A DNA stretch of 64,000 nucleotides from Noviherbaspirillum sp. UKPF54 (GTDB taxonomy: Bacteria > Pseudomonadota > Gammaproteobacteria > Burkholderiales > Burkholderiaceae_D): assembly GCF_007874125.1 (NCBI RefSeq), contig NZ_CP040128.1, positions 4,030,001 to 4,094,000 on the forward strand, in the 5' to 3' direction. Positions 1 through 7,328 of this stretch are shown piece after piece. Positions within the stretch are counted from its first letter, which is position 1. The number at the start of each line of letters is the position of its first letter. Under the pieces are notes generated by a model, which saw only the letters and a list, made by a program, of their open reading frames with translations, searched no databases and was not told the origin of the DNA. A program made the position numbers and the translations under genes.

Positions 1-283
1 TGTTCATCTTCACGCCGGTCATGTAGGCCGACATCGACGGCGCGCTGTCGGTGGTCTGCGCGTCGTTCGAAAAGGTCTTGATGCGCGCGGTGCGCTCCAG
101 CTTTTCGAAGTTGAGTGCGCCTTCTTCCTTGACCTTGTAGATGCGCGCGGCGGTGATGGTGGTCGGGCCCATGCCGTCGCCGAGGAAGAAGATGACGTTC
201 TTGGCTTCGCCGGCGGCGAATGCCGGAGCGGCCAGGGCGGCGTGGGTAGCGATAGCTGCCGCGATGAGGGTGCGTTTGATCAT
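1..283 (-). CDS. Alkaline phosphatase, N-terminal part (runs off the window)
   Basis: This is the first 94 residues of an exported alkaline phosphatase; the rest lies beyond base 1. The start at 283 is preceded by a clear Shine-Dalgarno (AGGAGAA). Residues 1 to about 23 form a signal peptide ending in APAFA. The mature part carries the metal-site motif FFLGDGMG and the catalytic-serine motif TDSAPSMSAYMTG typical of PhoA-type enzymes, which hydrolyse phosphate monoesters in the periplasm. The downstream gene on the same strand is a close paralogue: bases 1-62 nearly repeat bases 1451-1512. The two appear to be a tandem duplication separated by only 28 bases, so they are probably co-transcribed. 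The family assignment is firm; substrate and regulation cannot be read here. Confidence 0.85.
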   Translation of the reverse strand, partial: MIKRTLIAAAIATHAALAAPAFAAGEAKNVIFFLGDGMGPTTITAARIYKVKEEGALNFEKLERTARIKTFSNDAQTTDSAPSMSAYMTGVKMN

Positions 284-311
284 GGTGGGTTCTCCTGTAT
301 TCGGGGCGGCG

Positions 312-1739
312 TTACAGTCCGGTCGCGTTGCGGACCAGGGTGAACACTTGCGTGTTGTCGATCGTGCCGAGGAAGCTGTCGGCGCCCTTGCCGATCGCGC
401 CCAGGAAGACGTCGGTGCCGCCGTGCGTTTCGCTGCCGGCCGCCATGCGCACCACCGCTTCCTGGTGATAGGTGTCGGCGCCGGCGGTGCTGTCGTCCAG
501 GCTGGCCATCGCGGAACGGCTGCTCTGGGTGCGGTTTTCACCGTTGCCAAAGCCGATGATGGTGTAAGGCGCGCCATCCAGGTCCTTGGCCACCGAGCCG
601 TCCACATAGCTCTTCAGTACGCCCAGCACGCCGGGGCTGCCGGCGGCGGTCTTGCCGGTGCGCTTGGCATAGCCGTTCAGCACCAGCGTGTGGTCATGGT
701 CGGCGGTGACCACGATCAGCGTGTTCTTCAGGGTGGGGTCGGATGCGCGCGCCTTGTCGAGCGCGGCCTTGATCGCGTTGTCGAACGCGACCGTGTCCTG
801 CAGCGCCTTCTTGGCGGTGGTTTCGTGCAGCGCATGGTCGATGCGGCCGCCTTCGACCATCAGGAAATAGCCCTTGTCGTTCTTGTTGAGGATGTCCATC
901 GCCTTGGTGGTCATCTCGGCCAGGCTCGGTTCCTTGGAGGCGTCGCGGTCCAGGTCATAGCTCATGTGGCTGGAGGTGAACAGGCCCACCAGGCGGTCGG
1001 TCTTGGCCGGGTCGATCGCGTTGAACTCGCCGGCATTGGCGGCGTAGGCATAGCTCTTGGCCTTCAGCTCCGCGATCAGGTCGCGGCCGTCGGCGCGCTT
1101 GCCGCCGGCGGACACCGGCAGGAAGAATTGCCGGCCGCCGCCGAGCACGACGTCGATGCCGTTCGCGCCCAGCGCGGCATTAAAGCCGGCGCCGCCCGGC
1201 ACCAGCGCGGCGGCGATATCGTTTTCCAGGTCGCGGTGGCAGATGTGCGCATAGGTCGCCGCCGGCGTCGCGTGGGTGACGCGGGTGGTGGTCACCACGC
1301 CGGTCGAAAGCCCCTTGCCCTTGGCGATTTCCAGCAACGTCTGCACCGGCTGGCCATTGCTGCTGCCGCAGGCATTGGCCAGCTTGTTGCCGTTGGCATC
1401 GGCCACCGGATCTTTGGCGATGGTGTCGGACGACATGGACAGCACTTCATTGTTCATCTTCACGCCGGTCATGTAGGCTGACATCGACGGCGCACTGTCG
1501 GTCACCTGCGCATCGTTGGAAAAGGTTTTCACGAACGCGGTCTCGGGCAGCGTGTCCATGGTGAGGTCGCCGTCTTCGCCTACCGCATAGATGCGCGCCG
1601 CGGTCATGGTGGTCATGCCCATGCCGTCGCCCAGGAAAAAGATCACGCGCTTGGGCTCTTCCGCCGTTTGCGTGGCGGTGCCGCAAGAACTCAGTAATGC
1701 GGCCGTCAGCACGGCCGCGATGATTCGTTTTGTCATCAT
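312..1739 (-). CDS. Alkaline phosphatase, predicted lipoprotein
   Basis: This encodes a 475-residue PhoA-family alkaline phosphatase that releases inorganic phosphate from phosphomonoesters. The start at 1739 (ATGATG) sits 7 bases after GGAGG. The N-terminus has a short hydrophobic signal ending in LLSSC, a lipobox, so the enzyme is probably lipid-anchored rather than soluble. All family motifs are visible: FFLGDGMGM (metal Asp), TDSAPSMSAY (nucleophilic Ser), VEGGRIDHALH, TADHDHT and SETHGGTDV (metal-binding Asp/His). Its length matches the family. It lies directly upstream of the paralogue at 1-283 on the same strand. No Pho box was recognised in the 190 bases upstream. The enzyme class is well supported; the lipoprotein call is inference from the lipobox. 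Confidence 0.93.
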   Translation of the reverse strand: MMTKRIIAAVLTAALLSSCGTATQTAEEPKRVIFFLGDGMGMTTMTAARIYAVGEDGDLTMDTLPETAFVKTFSNDAQVTDSAPSMSAYMTGVKMNNEVLSMSSDTIAKDPVADANGNKLANACGSSNGQPVQTLLEIAKGKGLSTGVVTTTRVTHATPAATYAHICHRDLENDIAAALVPGGAGFNAALGANGIDVVLGGGRQFFLPVSAGGKRADGRDLIAELKAKSYAYAANAGEFNAIDPAKTDRLVGLFTSSHMSYDLDRDASKEPSLAEMTTKAMDILNKNDKGYFLMVEGGRIDHALHETTAKKALQDTVAFDNAIKAALDKARASDPTLKNTLIVVTADHDHTLVLNGYAKRTGKTAAGSPGVLGVLKSYVDGSVAKDLDGAPYTIIGFGNGENRTQSSRSAMASLDDSTAGADTYHQEAVVRMAAGSETHGGTDVFLGAIGKGADSFLGTIDNTQVFTLVRNATGL

Positions 1740-1932
1740 TTCTCGCCTCCAGCTTGAAAAATTGCCAATGTAGAGGCGAAATATGACGGCGACATGAAGC
1801 TTGCATGACTGTTTAATGACACGCCGCGCCACGTTCAAGGTCGTTCATATCGGGCGCGGGATGTTGCCGCCGCACGCGGATGGCGATTATCCTGTGTGCC
1901 GCCATCAAGGCACGAAATCTGGAAAGGAAAGC

Positions 1933-2277
1933 ATGATGAAACTACTGTCGCAATTCGCCCTGGCGGCCGCGCTCGGCCTGTCTTATGCATCGTCGGTGTT
2001 GGCCGCCGATGAGCACACGCACATGCATGCGCATTCCGACGCCGCGCAGGCCGGCGCGATGAGCGAGGGCGAAGTCAAGAAGGTCGACCGGCAGGCGGGC
2101 AAAATCACGATCAAGCACGGCCCGCTGGAGAACCTCGGCATGCCCGGCATGACGATGGCGTTCCGCGTGAAGGACGCGGCGATGCTGGATCAGGTCAAGG
2201 TTGGCGACAGGATCAGGTTCGTCGCGGGAAAAGCCGGCGCGGCCTACTCCGTCGAGCGTCTGGAAGTCGTCAAGTAA
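1933..2277 (+). CDS. CusF-like periplasmic copper-binding protein
   Basis: This is a 114-residue exported protein with a signal peptide ending in SSVLAA, a His/Met-rich linker (DEHTHMHAHSD), and a CusF-type small beta-barrel domain. The core has GEVKKVD, then KITIKHGPLENLGMPGMTMAFRV, then VKVGDRIRF. The His and two Met residues of H-x9-MPGMTM correspond to the Cu(I)/Ag(I) ligands known in CusF. Such proteins hand periplasmic copper to RND efflux pumps. The start ATGATG follows GGAAAGG at a normal distance. Unlike in E. coli it is not inside the pump operon, which starts about 2 kb away. It is convergent with the DUF411 gene. Family confidence is high; copper as ligand is inferred from the conserved residues. 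Confidence 0.88.
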   Translation: MMKLLSQFALAAALGLSYASSVLAADEHTHMHAHSDAAQAGAMSEGEVKKVDRQAGKITIKHGPLENLGMPGMTMAFRVKDAAMLDQVKVGDRIRFVAGKAGAAYSVERLEVVK

Positions 2278-2353
2278 GTCAAGGAAGAGCAGACAGGGAT
2301 GCGCGGGCAGGCGCGGGCGTCTCGCGCCCGGCATGCCCGGCGGGCAAGCAGTA

Positions 2354-2770
2354 TCAATCCTTCGAAAACTGCTTGCCGGAGAAATCGACGGTGACGAGGT
2401 TGCCGTCCATTTTGCCCATGCCGGGCGAGTTGGCCGGCATGCCGGGGGCGGCAACGCCATGGACCTTCGGCTGCGCGATCAGCTTCTTGATCGCGGTAGC
2501 CGGCACATGGCCTTCGATAACCTGGCCGGAAGCGTCCAGCACGGCGGTATGGCAGGATTCGAGCTGTTCCGGCACGCCGAGACGCTTCTTGATGGCGGAC
2601 ATGTCGCTGGAATTGACGGGCTTGACCTTGTAGCCCGCCTCGCGCAGGTGCGCGATCCAGCCTTCGCAGCAGCCGCAGTCCGGATCCTTGTACACGGTGA
2701 TCGCTTCGCCGTAGGCGTGGGCGAGGGTGGATGCGACGGCCAGCGCCGCCGCAATCATCAGCTTCTTCAT
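2354..2770 (-). CDS. DUF411 family exported metal-binding protein
   Basis: This is a 138-residue protein with a signal peptide (cleavage after ASTLAHA) and a DUF411 domain starting ITVYKDPDCGCCEGW. The CxCC motif in a thioredoxin-like opening, the later ESCHTAV with Cys-His, and the ending DGNLVTVDF are family hallmarks. Members are commonly found beside copper-resistance genes and are presumed periplasmic metal binders or thiol proteins; their exact biochemistry is unsettled. The C-terminal part has repeated Met (PGMPANSPGMGKMDG), again suggesting Cu(I) binding. The start at 2770 was chosen because GGAAG precedes it and the signal peptide begins MKK; an in-frame ATG four codons upstream is less likely. 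It is probably co-transcribed with the DsbD-alpha gene upstream. Confidence 0.85.
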   Translation of the reverse strand: MKKLMIAAALAVASTLAHAYGEAITVYKDPDCGCCEGWIAHLREAGYKVKPVNSSDMSAIKKRLGVPEQLESCHTAVLDASGQVIEGHVPATAIKKLIAQPKVHGVAAPGMPANSPGMGKMDGNLVTVDFSGKQFSKD

Positions 2771-2879
2771 GGGAACTTCCATTTATCCAATTCAACCGGC
2801 AAATACCGGCCCGGAAAGTTAATCACCGGCAACACGGTTGATGACATGATTCAAGTCAAGTTTTGCAGTCTTCAGACCG

Positions 2880-3380
2880 TTACGGCAACACCAGGTTCAC
2901 GCTTTTCTCGATCGGCGGATAGCAGACGCCCAGCTTTTCCTGGCAACCCTGGTACGACGCGACCAGCGTGACGGCCTTGCCCTTGGTGCCCTTGTCGAGC
3001 GCGATCTCGACCGGCACCGCCTTCTTGTACACTTCCGTGCGTCCCAGGATCAGGTCGTTCTTCAACTCGCCCGCCGGCAGTTTCACCGTGCGGATGGCGA
3101 CGTCGCCGCTCTTGAGCGTGAAGCGGATTCTTTCCTTGTACAGGTAATAACCGTTTGCCGGCACCAGTTCGGCCGCCACCGCGCCGCCGCCTTTGGCCGA
3201 CACTTTCAGCTTGAACGCCTCGTCCGGCTCCAGCAGGGCCTCTTCCTTGGAGCTGGGAAAAACGCCGGCCAGCTTTCCCTGCAGGCCGGGCGCGGGCGAC
3301 TGCTGCGCGAGCGCATGTGCGCTCCAGCCGAGCGCGCAAAGCGCGAGCAAGAAGCTCGCGCAACGTTGGTTGATCTGCAT
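2880..3380 (-). CDS. Stand-alone DsbD alpha-domain (disulfide-reductase N-domain) protein
   Basis: This is a 166-residue exported protein (signal peptide ending in AHALAQ) that matches only the N-terminal periplasmic domain of the DsbD/ScsB thiol-disulfide transporters. It shows VPANGYYLYKERIRF and, near the C-terminus, YQGCQEKLGVCYPP with the two active-site cysteines of DsbD-alpha. In full DsbD this domain passes electrons from the membrane domain to periplasmic partners such as DsbC. Here no transmembrane or thioredoxin part follows: the frame ends in a stop right after the domain. The start at 3380 has a strong AAGGAG. Lying among copper genes, it may keep metal-binding cysteines of neighbours such as the DUF411 protein reduced; that role is inference. 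Confidence 0.82.
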   Translation of the reverse strand: MQINQRCASFLLALCALGWSAHALAQQSPAPGLQGKLAGVFPSSKEEALLEPDEAFKLKVSAKGGGAVAAELVPANGYYLYKERIRFTLKSGDVAIRTVKLPAGELKNDLILGRTEVYKKAVPVEIALDKGTKGKAVTLVASYQGCQEKLGVCYPPIEKSVNLVLP

Positions 3381-3534
3381 TGCATCTCCTTCAAGGTGTG
3401 CGGAATTCGGGGACGGCGCTTGCCGTTTTGTCATGCGCGCCTGTGCAGCGCATGCGCCATTGTCCCATCAACGCGCGTAACGCGCTGCCGCCAGGTACAT
3501 ACCCCGCCGGAGCTGCAATTGCCGCGGTATCAGT

Positions 3535-3711
3535 TCATGCCGCGCCTTCGGCGCGGGCATCAGCCTCATCCAGGTCGGCTTCGGCGAGCGAGGCCCATTC
3601 GTCGCGCAGGTAATTGGTCGGTACCAGGGCCAGCAGGATGATCATCAGCCAGAACAGGGCCAGCCCGAGCGATTCGAGCCAATGCCATTGCATCGCATGG
3701 TTCCACATCAT
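3535..3711 (-). CDS. 58-residue single-span membrane protein, unknown
   Basis: This short frame encodes 58 residues. It starts ATGATG at 3711 after a strong Shine-Dalgarno (AGGAGGA, spacing about 6). The product has a Trp/His-rich head (MMWNHAMQWHWLES), one hydrophobic helix at about residues 15-32 (LGLALFWLMIILLALV), and an acidic tail (DEWASLAEADLDEADARAEG). The family was not recognised. The RBS, the clean membrane topology and the position inside the metal island make it a likely real gene. Its start lies about 115 bases from a perfect FNR-type box at 3824-3837 in the divergent intergenic region, so oxygen-dependent control is possible. It may be a small regulatory subunit of a membrane complex, but nothing in the sequence proves this. 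Confidence 0.6.
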   Translation of the reverse strand: MMWNHAMQWHWLESLGLALFWLMIILLALVPTNYLRDEWASLAEADLDEADARAEGAA

Positions 3712-3823
3712 CGGTCTTCCTCCTGGCAGGGCGGGCTGTGCGGCCGCCGCATTCCGCTTGCGGCAAGGCGCAAGCCAACATGATTCATGATGTTTGTTTT
3801 ACCGATTCGACACCGCAGTCTCC

Positions 3824-3837
3824 TTGATACGCATCAA
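3824..3837. promoter_or_regulatory. Perfect FNR/Anr-type box
   Basis: The sequence TTGATACGCATCAA matches the FNR/Anr consensus TTGAT-N4-ATCAA at all ten defined bases. It lies centrally in the 229-base gap between the divergent 58-residue membrane protein and the His/Cys-rich protein that heads the efflux region. It could serve either side. No clear -10/-35 pair was identified, so the regulated direction is unknown. Confidence 0.5.
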
Positions 3838-3940
3838 GCGAAAAGCGCCGCGCCGCCGCGCCTGCAGCAATGCGTTCGGTCCGCGCCGTCCGGGCGCGCT
3901 ATTGACAATGTCATTCCAGGGTCGTTAGCATGTCCAGGCT

Positions 3941-4333
3941 ATGCGCTTGTTCCGCTTCTTTCTGGTATTGCTGATCAGTGTCGCGCTGCCGTTCACCAAT
4001 GTGGCCGCAGCGGCGATGGTGCATTGCGCGCAGGAAGCCACTCAGGTGCAAGCCAGCGATATCGGCATGCATGCTCATCATCATGCAGCGCAGGCACAGC
4101 AGGACACGGCGCAACATCATGCGCACCATGCTTCCGGCAAGGCGGAAAAAAGCAGCGACGGATGCAGCCAGTGTTCCTACTGCCAGTCGTGCGCTTCAGC
4201 GTTTTTCCCCGCCGTCGACAGCCGGATGCCGGCGTTTTACGCGTCCGACATCAAGCCCGAGCTGGTCGCCGTCCCGGCGCCCACACCTCACCGTGATCCA
4301 CTCTTTAGGCCTCCACGCCTGGCCTTCGCCTGA
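3941..4333 (+). CDS. His/Cys-rich exported protein ahead of metal-efflux operon
   Basis: This is a 130-residue protein with a signal peptide (MRLFRFFLVLLISVALPF, cleaved near AAAA). It contains a His-rich stretch (MHAHHHAAQAQQ and QHHAHHAS) and a cysteine cluster CSQCSYCQSC at about residues 75-84. It resembles the small hypothetical proteins, DUF2946-like in style, that often precede czc/cus RND operons, but the exact family is not certain. The composition argues for metal binding in the periplasm, either buffering or sensing. It lies 87 bases before the TolC-family gene on the same strand and is probably in the same operon. No strong Shine-Dalgarno is seen before ATG 3941. Confidence 0.7.
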   Translation: MRLFRFFLVLLISVALPFTNVAAAAMVHCAQEATQVQASDIGMHAHHHAAQAQQDTAQHHAHHASGKAEKSSDGCSQCSYCQSCASAFFPAVDSRMPAFYASDIKPELVAVPAPTPHRDPLFRPPRLAFA

Positions 4334-4420
4334 CCGCGAAGGCATGCGTTTCTCCTAGTCCGTTTGCGCATCGCCTTCTGTAGCTACTGACCTTCGTTCA
4401 CGCATACAGATGAGGTTTTC

Positions 4421-5617
4421 ATGCGCCCATTCATTTGGGCATTGGGGCTGCTTGCCTGCGCCGGTGCGCAGGCAAGCCCCTATGCCAACCTGTTGGACAA
4501 AGCCTGGCTGCGGCTGCCGCAAGCGCAGTCGCAGCCAGCACGCGAAGCGGAACTCGACGCCAGCCGGGCCGCCGCTTCCAGCGTGTTTCCGTCTCCTCCC
4601 GCGCTCGAATTGGCGCATCGCACCGACCGTTTCAACGACAACGCCGGCGCGCGCGAAATCGAAGCCGCGCTCGCCATGCCGCTGTGGCTGCCGGGAGAAA
4701 GAGATGCCCGCAAGGAGCTGGCCGCATCCGAAGCGCAGCGTTACAGCGCCGAACAGCTGGCACTGCGCCTGCAATTGGCGGGCGAGCTGCGCGAAGCGAT
4801 CTGGCAGGTGAAGCTGGCTGAAAACGCACGCACGCTCGCCCTGGGCCGCTTGGCATCGGCGCGCCAGACCGAAGCCGATGTCGCGCGCCGCGTGAAGGCC
4901 GGCGACCTGGCGCGCTCGGATCTGCTGCTGGCGCAAGGCGAGACGATGGCGGCGCAAGCGGCGATCGCCGACGCCGAGGGCGAGCTGGCCGCCGCGCGGC
5001 AGGCATACACGCGCATCGTCGGCGACGAGGTGCTGCCCGCAGTCGAGGCGGAACAGGCAGAAACGACGGCCGCCGGCGGCGATATCGAAACGCACCCCGC
5101 GCTGGCGCTGCAACGGCGCCGCGTCGCCGCCGCCCAAGCGCGGCAGCGGCTGGTGACACAAACGCGGCGCGACAATCCCGAGCTGTCGGTCGGCACCCGG
5201 CGCGAGCGCGCAACGCCCGACGAACGCTATACCAACACGGTGACAGTGGCGCTGCGGCTGCCGTTCGGCACCGAATCGCGCAACGCGCCGCGCATGGCCG
5301 CGGCCCAGGCCGAGCTCACCGAGGCCGAGGCCGAATACCGGCGCCAGCGCTTCGACATCGAGCAAGGTATCCGCAAAGCCCTGCTCGACGTGGACATAGC
5401 CCGGCATCAGGCCGAGCTGGCCGCCGCGCGCCATGCGCTAGCGCAGGACAACCTGCAACTGGTGAAAAAGGCATTCTCGCTGGGAGAAAAAAGCCTGTTC
5501 GAATTCCAGCGCACCCAGGCGCTCGCCAACGAGGCCGAACTCGCCGCCAACCAAGCCGACATCACATTGAACCGCGCCTACGCGCGCCTGAATCAGGCAA
5601 AGGGACTGCTGCCATGA
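4421..5617 (+). CDS. TolC-family outer-membrane efflux protein (CzcC/CusC type)
   Basis: This is a 398-residue outer-membrane channel of an RND tripartite heavy-metal exporter. The signal peptide is MRPFIWALGLLACAGAQA. The body is long amphipathic helices rich in Ala, Glu, Gln and Arg, with the internal duplication usual in TolC proteins: one half around residues 30-210, the other around 215-398. The second half ends with ANQADITLNRAYARLNQAKG, typical of the C-terminal OEP repeat. The stop overlaps the next start (ATGA at 5614-5617), so translation is coupled to the accessory gene. The protein should dock on the adaptor encoded at 6180 to carry metal out of the periplasm. The family is secure; the metal specificity is not set by this subunit. 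Confidence 0.88.
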   Translation: MRPFIWALGLLACAGAQASPYANLLDKAWLRLPQAQSQPAREAELDASRAAASSVFPSPPALELAHRTDRFNDNAGAREIEAALAMPLWLPGERDARKELAASEAQRYSAEQLALRLQLAGELREAIWQVKLAENARTLALGRLASARQTEADVARRVKAGDLARSDLLLAQGETMAAQAAIADAEGELAAARQAYTRIVGDEVLPAVEAEQAETTAAGGDIETHPALALQRRRVAAAQARQRLVTQTRRDNPELSVGTRRERATPDERYTNTVTVALRLPFGTESRNAPRMAAAQAELTEAEAEYRRQRFDIEQGIRKALLDVDIARHQAELAAARHALAQDNLQLVKKAFSLGEKSLFEFQRTQALANEAELAANQADITLNRAYARLNQAKGLLP

Positions 5618-6171
5618 AAAAAAACCACGCCATCGTTTCACATTTCGCCGCACCGCTGCTTCTCTGCATCGGCGTCTCCATTGCTCCTGCCGCGTTCGCG
5701 CACGGCGGGGAAGATCACGGCGACAGCCATGCTGCCGTGCCGACGGCGCAAGCGCTCGCGCCCCGCACGGAAGCGACCTCCGACGAGACCGAGCTGCTGG
5801 CGATTTATCAGGACAAGCAGCTGACGCTGTACCTGTCCGATTTCAAGACCAACGCACCGATTGCCAACGCCAAGATCGAGATCGAAAGCGGCACCGACAA
5901 GGTGCTCGCGCAAGCCGACGGCGCGGGCCGCTACAAGGCCGCCGCGCCCTGGCTGGACAAACCCGGCACGCACGGACTGATGTTCACCATCGAGGGCGAC
6001 AACGCCGCCGACCTGCTGGAGGCCAGCATCGCCATTCCGCAAGCGACCGAGCCCGGGCAAAGCAGCCGGATCGCCGGTTTCGCGCCGGCCGGCCTGATTG
6101 CCGCACTGGGCGGCGTGGGCCTCGTCGGCTTCCTGCAGGTCGGCCTGCGCCGCCGCGCCAAACACAAGTGA
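5614..6171 (+). CDS. Accessory periplasmic protein of the efflux operon, C-terminal anchor
   Basis: This is a 185-residue protein encoded between the channel and adaptor genes, with its start overlapping the upstream stop. The N-terminus is a signal sequence followed by a His-rich AHGGEDHGDSHA stretch. The middle (LLAIYQDKQLTLYLSDFKTNAPIANAKIEIE) looks like an Ig-like or carboxypeptidase-regulatory beta domain. A single hydrophobic helix near residues 150-175 (GFAPAGLIAALGGVGLVGFLQ) is followed by RRRAKHK, so the protein is held in the inner membrane with its bulk in the periplasm. Similar unnamed proteins accompany czc-like operons. The shared AHGGEDHG motif with the neighbouring adaptor suggests a common metal-capture segment. 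The function is inferred from context only. Confidence 0.72.
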   Translation: MKKNHAIVSHFAAPLLLCIGVSIAPAAFAHGGEDHGDSHAAVPTAQALAPRTEATSDETELLAIYQDKQLTLYLSDFKTNAPIANAKIEIESGTDKVLAQADGAGRYKAAAPWLDKPGTHGLMFTIEGDNAADLLEASIAIPQATEPGQSSRIAGFAPAGLIAALGGVGLVGFLQVGLRRRAKHK

Positions 6172-6179
6172 GATCGATC

Positions 6180-7319
6180 ATGAGAAAAAACACATTCCTC
6201 CACGCCCTGGCGCTCGCTGCGGCACTGGTGCCGGCCGCAGCGATGGCGCACGGCGGCGAAGACCACGGAGAAGAAAAGCCGGCTGCCGCAGCGACGAACG
6301 CGCTGCCGACACCAGCCGGCAACGAAGCGCCGGCCCGCCTGGCCGACGGCAGCGTATTTCTGCCCAAGGCCAGCCAGAACCTGCTCGGCATCCGCACCGC
6401 GCAAGCCCAGGTGGGCCAGGTCAGCCAGACGCTCGAACTGAAGGGCCACGTCAGGGCCGACCCGTCGGCCGGCGGCCAGGTGCAGGCCACGCAGATGGGG
6501 CGCATCGTCGGCACGCGCGCCGGCCTGCCGGCGCTGGGCCAGGCGGTCAGGGCCGGCGAAGTGCTGGCATGGCTGGAACCGGTCACCGGCGGCGTCGAAC
6601 TCGCCAACCAGCGCGCGCAACTGGCGCAAATCGATAGCCAGCTGCTGCTGGCCGAGCGCCGGGTGGCGCGCTATGCGCAGCTCGAAGGCACCGTACCGCA
6701 AAAGGAAATCGAAGCGGCCAGGGCCGAGTTGCAGGCGTTGAAGCAGCAGAAGGCGGCCATCGGGGGTGGCTTGAGCAACCGCCTCCCGCTCAAGGCCCCG
6801 GCAGCGGGCGTGGTCAGCAAGGTGGCGGTGGTGGCGGGACAGGTGGTCGAAGCCCGGCAAACCGCATTTGAAATCGTCGACCCGCAGCGGCTCATCGTCG
6901 AGGCGCTGGCCTATGACGCACGCACCATCGGCGACATCGCGTCGGTCTCCGGCAGCACCGCATCCGGCGACAAGCTCAAGCTGGCGCTGCTTGGCCGCGG
7001 CGTGGAGCTGCGCGAGCAGGCGTTACCGGTGCAGCTGCGCATCGCGCCGCCGCACCCGGTGCTGGCCGTGGGCGAGCCGGTGAACGTCTTCGTGCAGTTA
7101 AAACAGGAGAGAAAGGGCGTGGTGGTGCCGGTGTCCGCTGTCACCCGCGGCGCCTCGGGCGAACAGACGGTGTGGCTGCACACGGCCGCCGAGCGCTTCG
7201 CGCCGAAGAAGGTGCAGGCGCAAAGCCTGGACGCAGGCCACATGGTCGTCACCGCAGGGCTGGCCGGCGCCGAGCGCGTAGTGGTGCAGGGCGTGGCGTC
7301 TCTGGCGCAGGTGCGCTAA
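6180..7319 (+). CDS. RND efflux periplasmic adaptor subunit (CzcB/CusB type)
   Basis: This is a 379-residue membrane-fusion protein that links the inner-membrane pump to the outer-membrane channel. It has a signal peptide (cleavage after AAAMA) and a His-rich mature start (HGGEDHGEEKP). A lipoyl/biotinyl half-motif follows at about residues 85-130 (GRIVGTRAGLPALGQAVRAGEVLAWLEP), then a short alpha-hairpin with QLAQIDSQLLLAERRVARYAQ. The second lipoyl half reads LKAPAAGVVSKVAVVAGQVV, followed by beta-barrel and membrane-proximal domains. ATG 6180 was chosen over the GTG four codons upstream because the signal peptide begins MRKNTFL; the Shine-Dalgarno is weak and overlaps the upstream stop. 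The pump gene starts 9 bases downstream. The family is well supported. Confidence 0.88.
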   Translation: MRKNTFLHALALAAALVPAAAMAHGGEDHGEEKPAAAATNALPTPAGNEAPARLADGSVFLPKASQNLLGIRTAQAQVGQVSQTLELKGHVRADPSAGGQVQATQMGRIVGTRAGLPALGQAVRAGEVLAWLEPVTGGVELANQRAQLAQIDSQLLLAERRVARYAQLEGTVPQKEIEAARAELQALKQQKAAIGGGLSNRLPLKAPAAGVVSKVAVVAGQVVEARQTAFEIVDPQRLIVEALAYDARTIGDIASVSGSTASGDKLKLALLGRGVELREQALPVQLRIAPPHPVLAVGEPVNVFVQLKQERKGVVVPVSAVTRGASGEQTVWLHTAAERFAPKKVQAQSLDAGHMVVTAGLAGAERVVVQGVASLAQVR

Positions 7320-7328
7320 GGAGCCGCC

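Noticed and set aside
2828..2850. Imperfect dyad TGACATG / AAGTCA upstream of the DUF411 gene as a metal-regulator operator
   Set aside because: The arms do not pair well, and no match to CueR, CopR or Zur-type consensus could be recognised.
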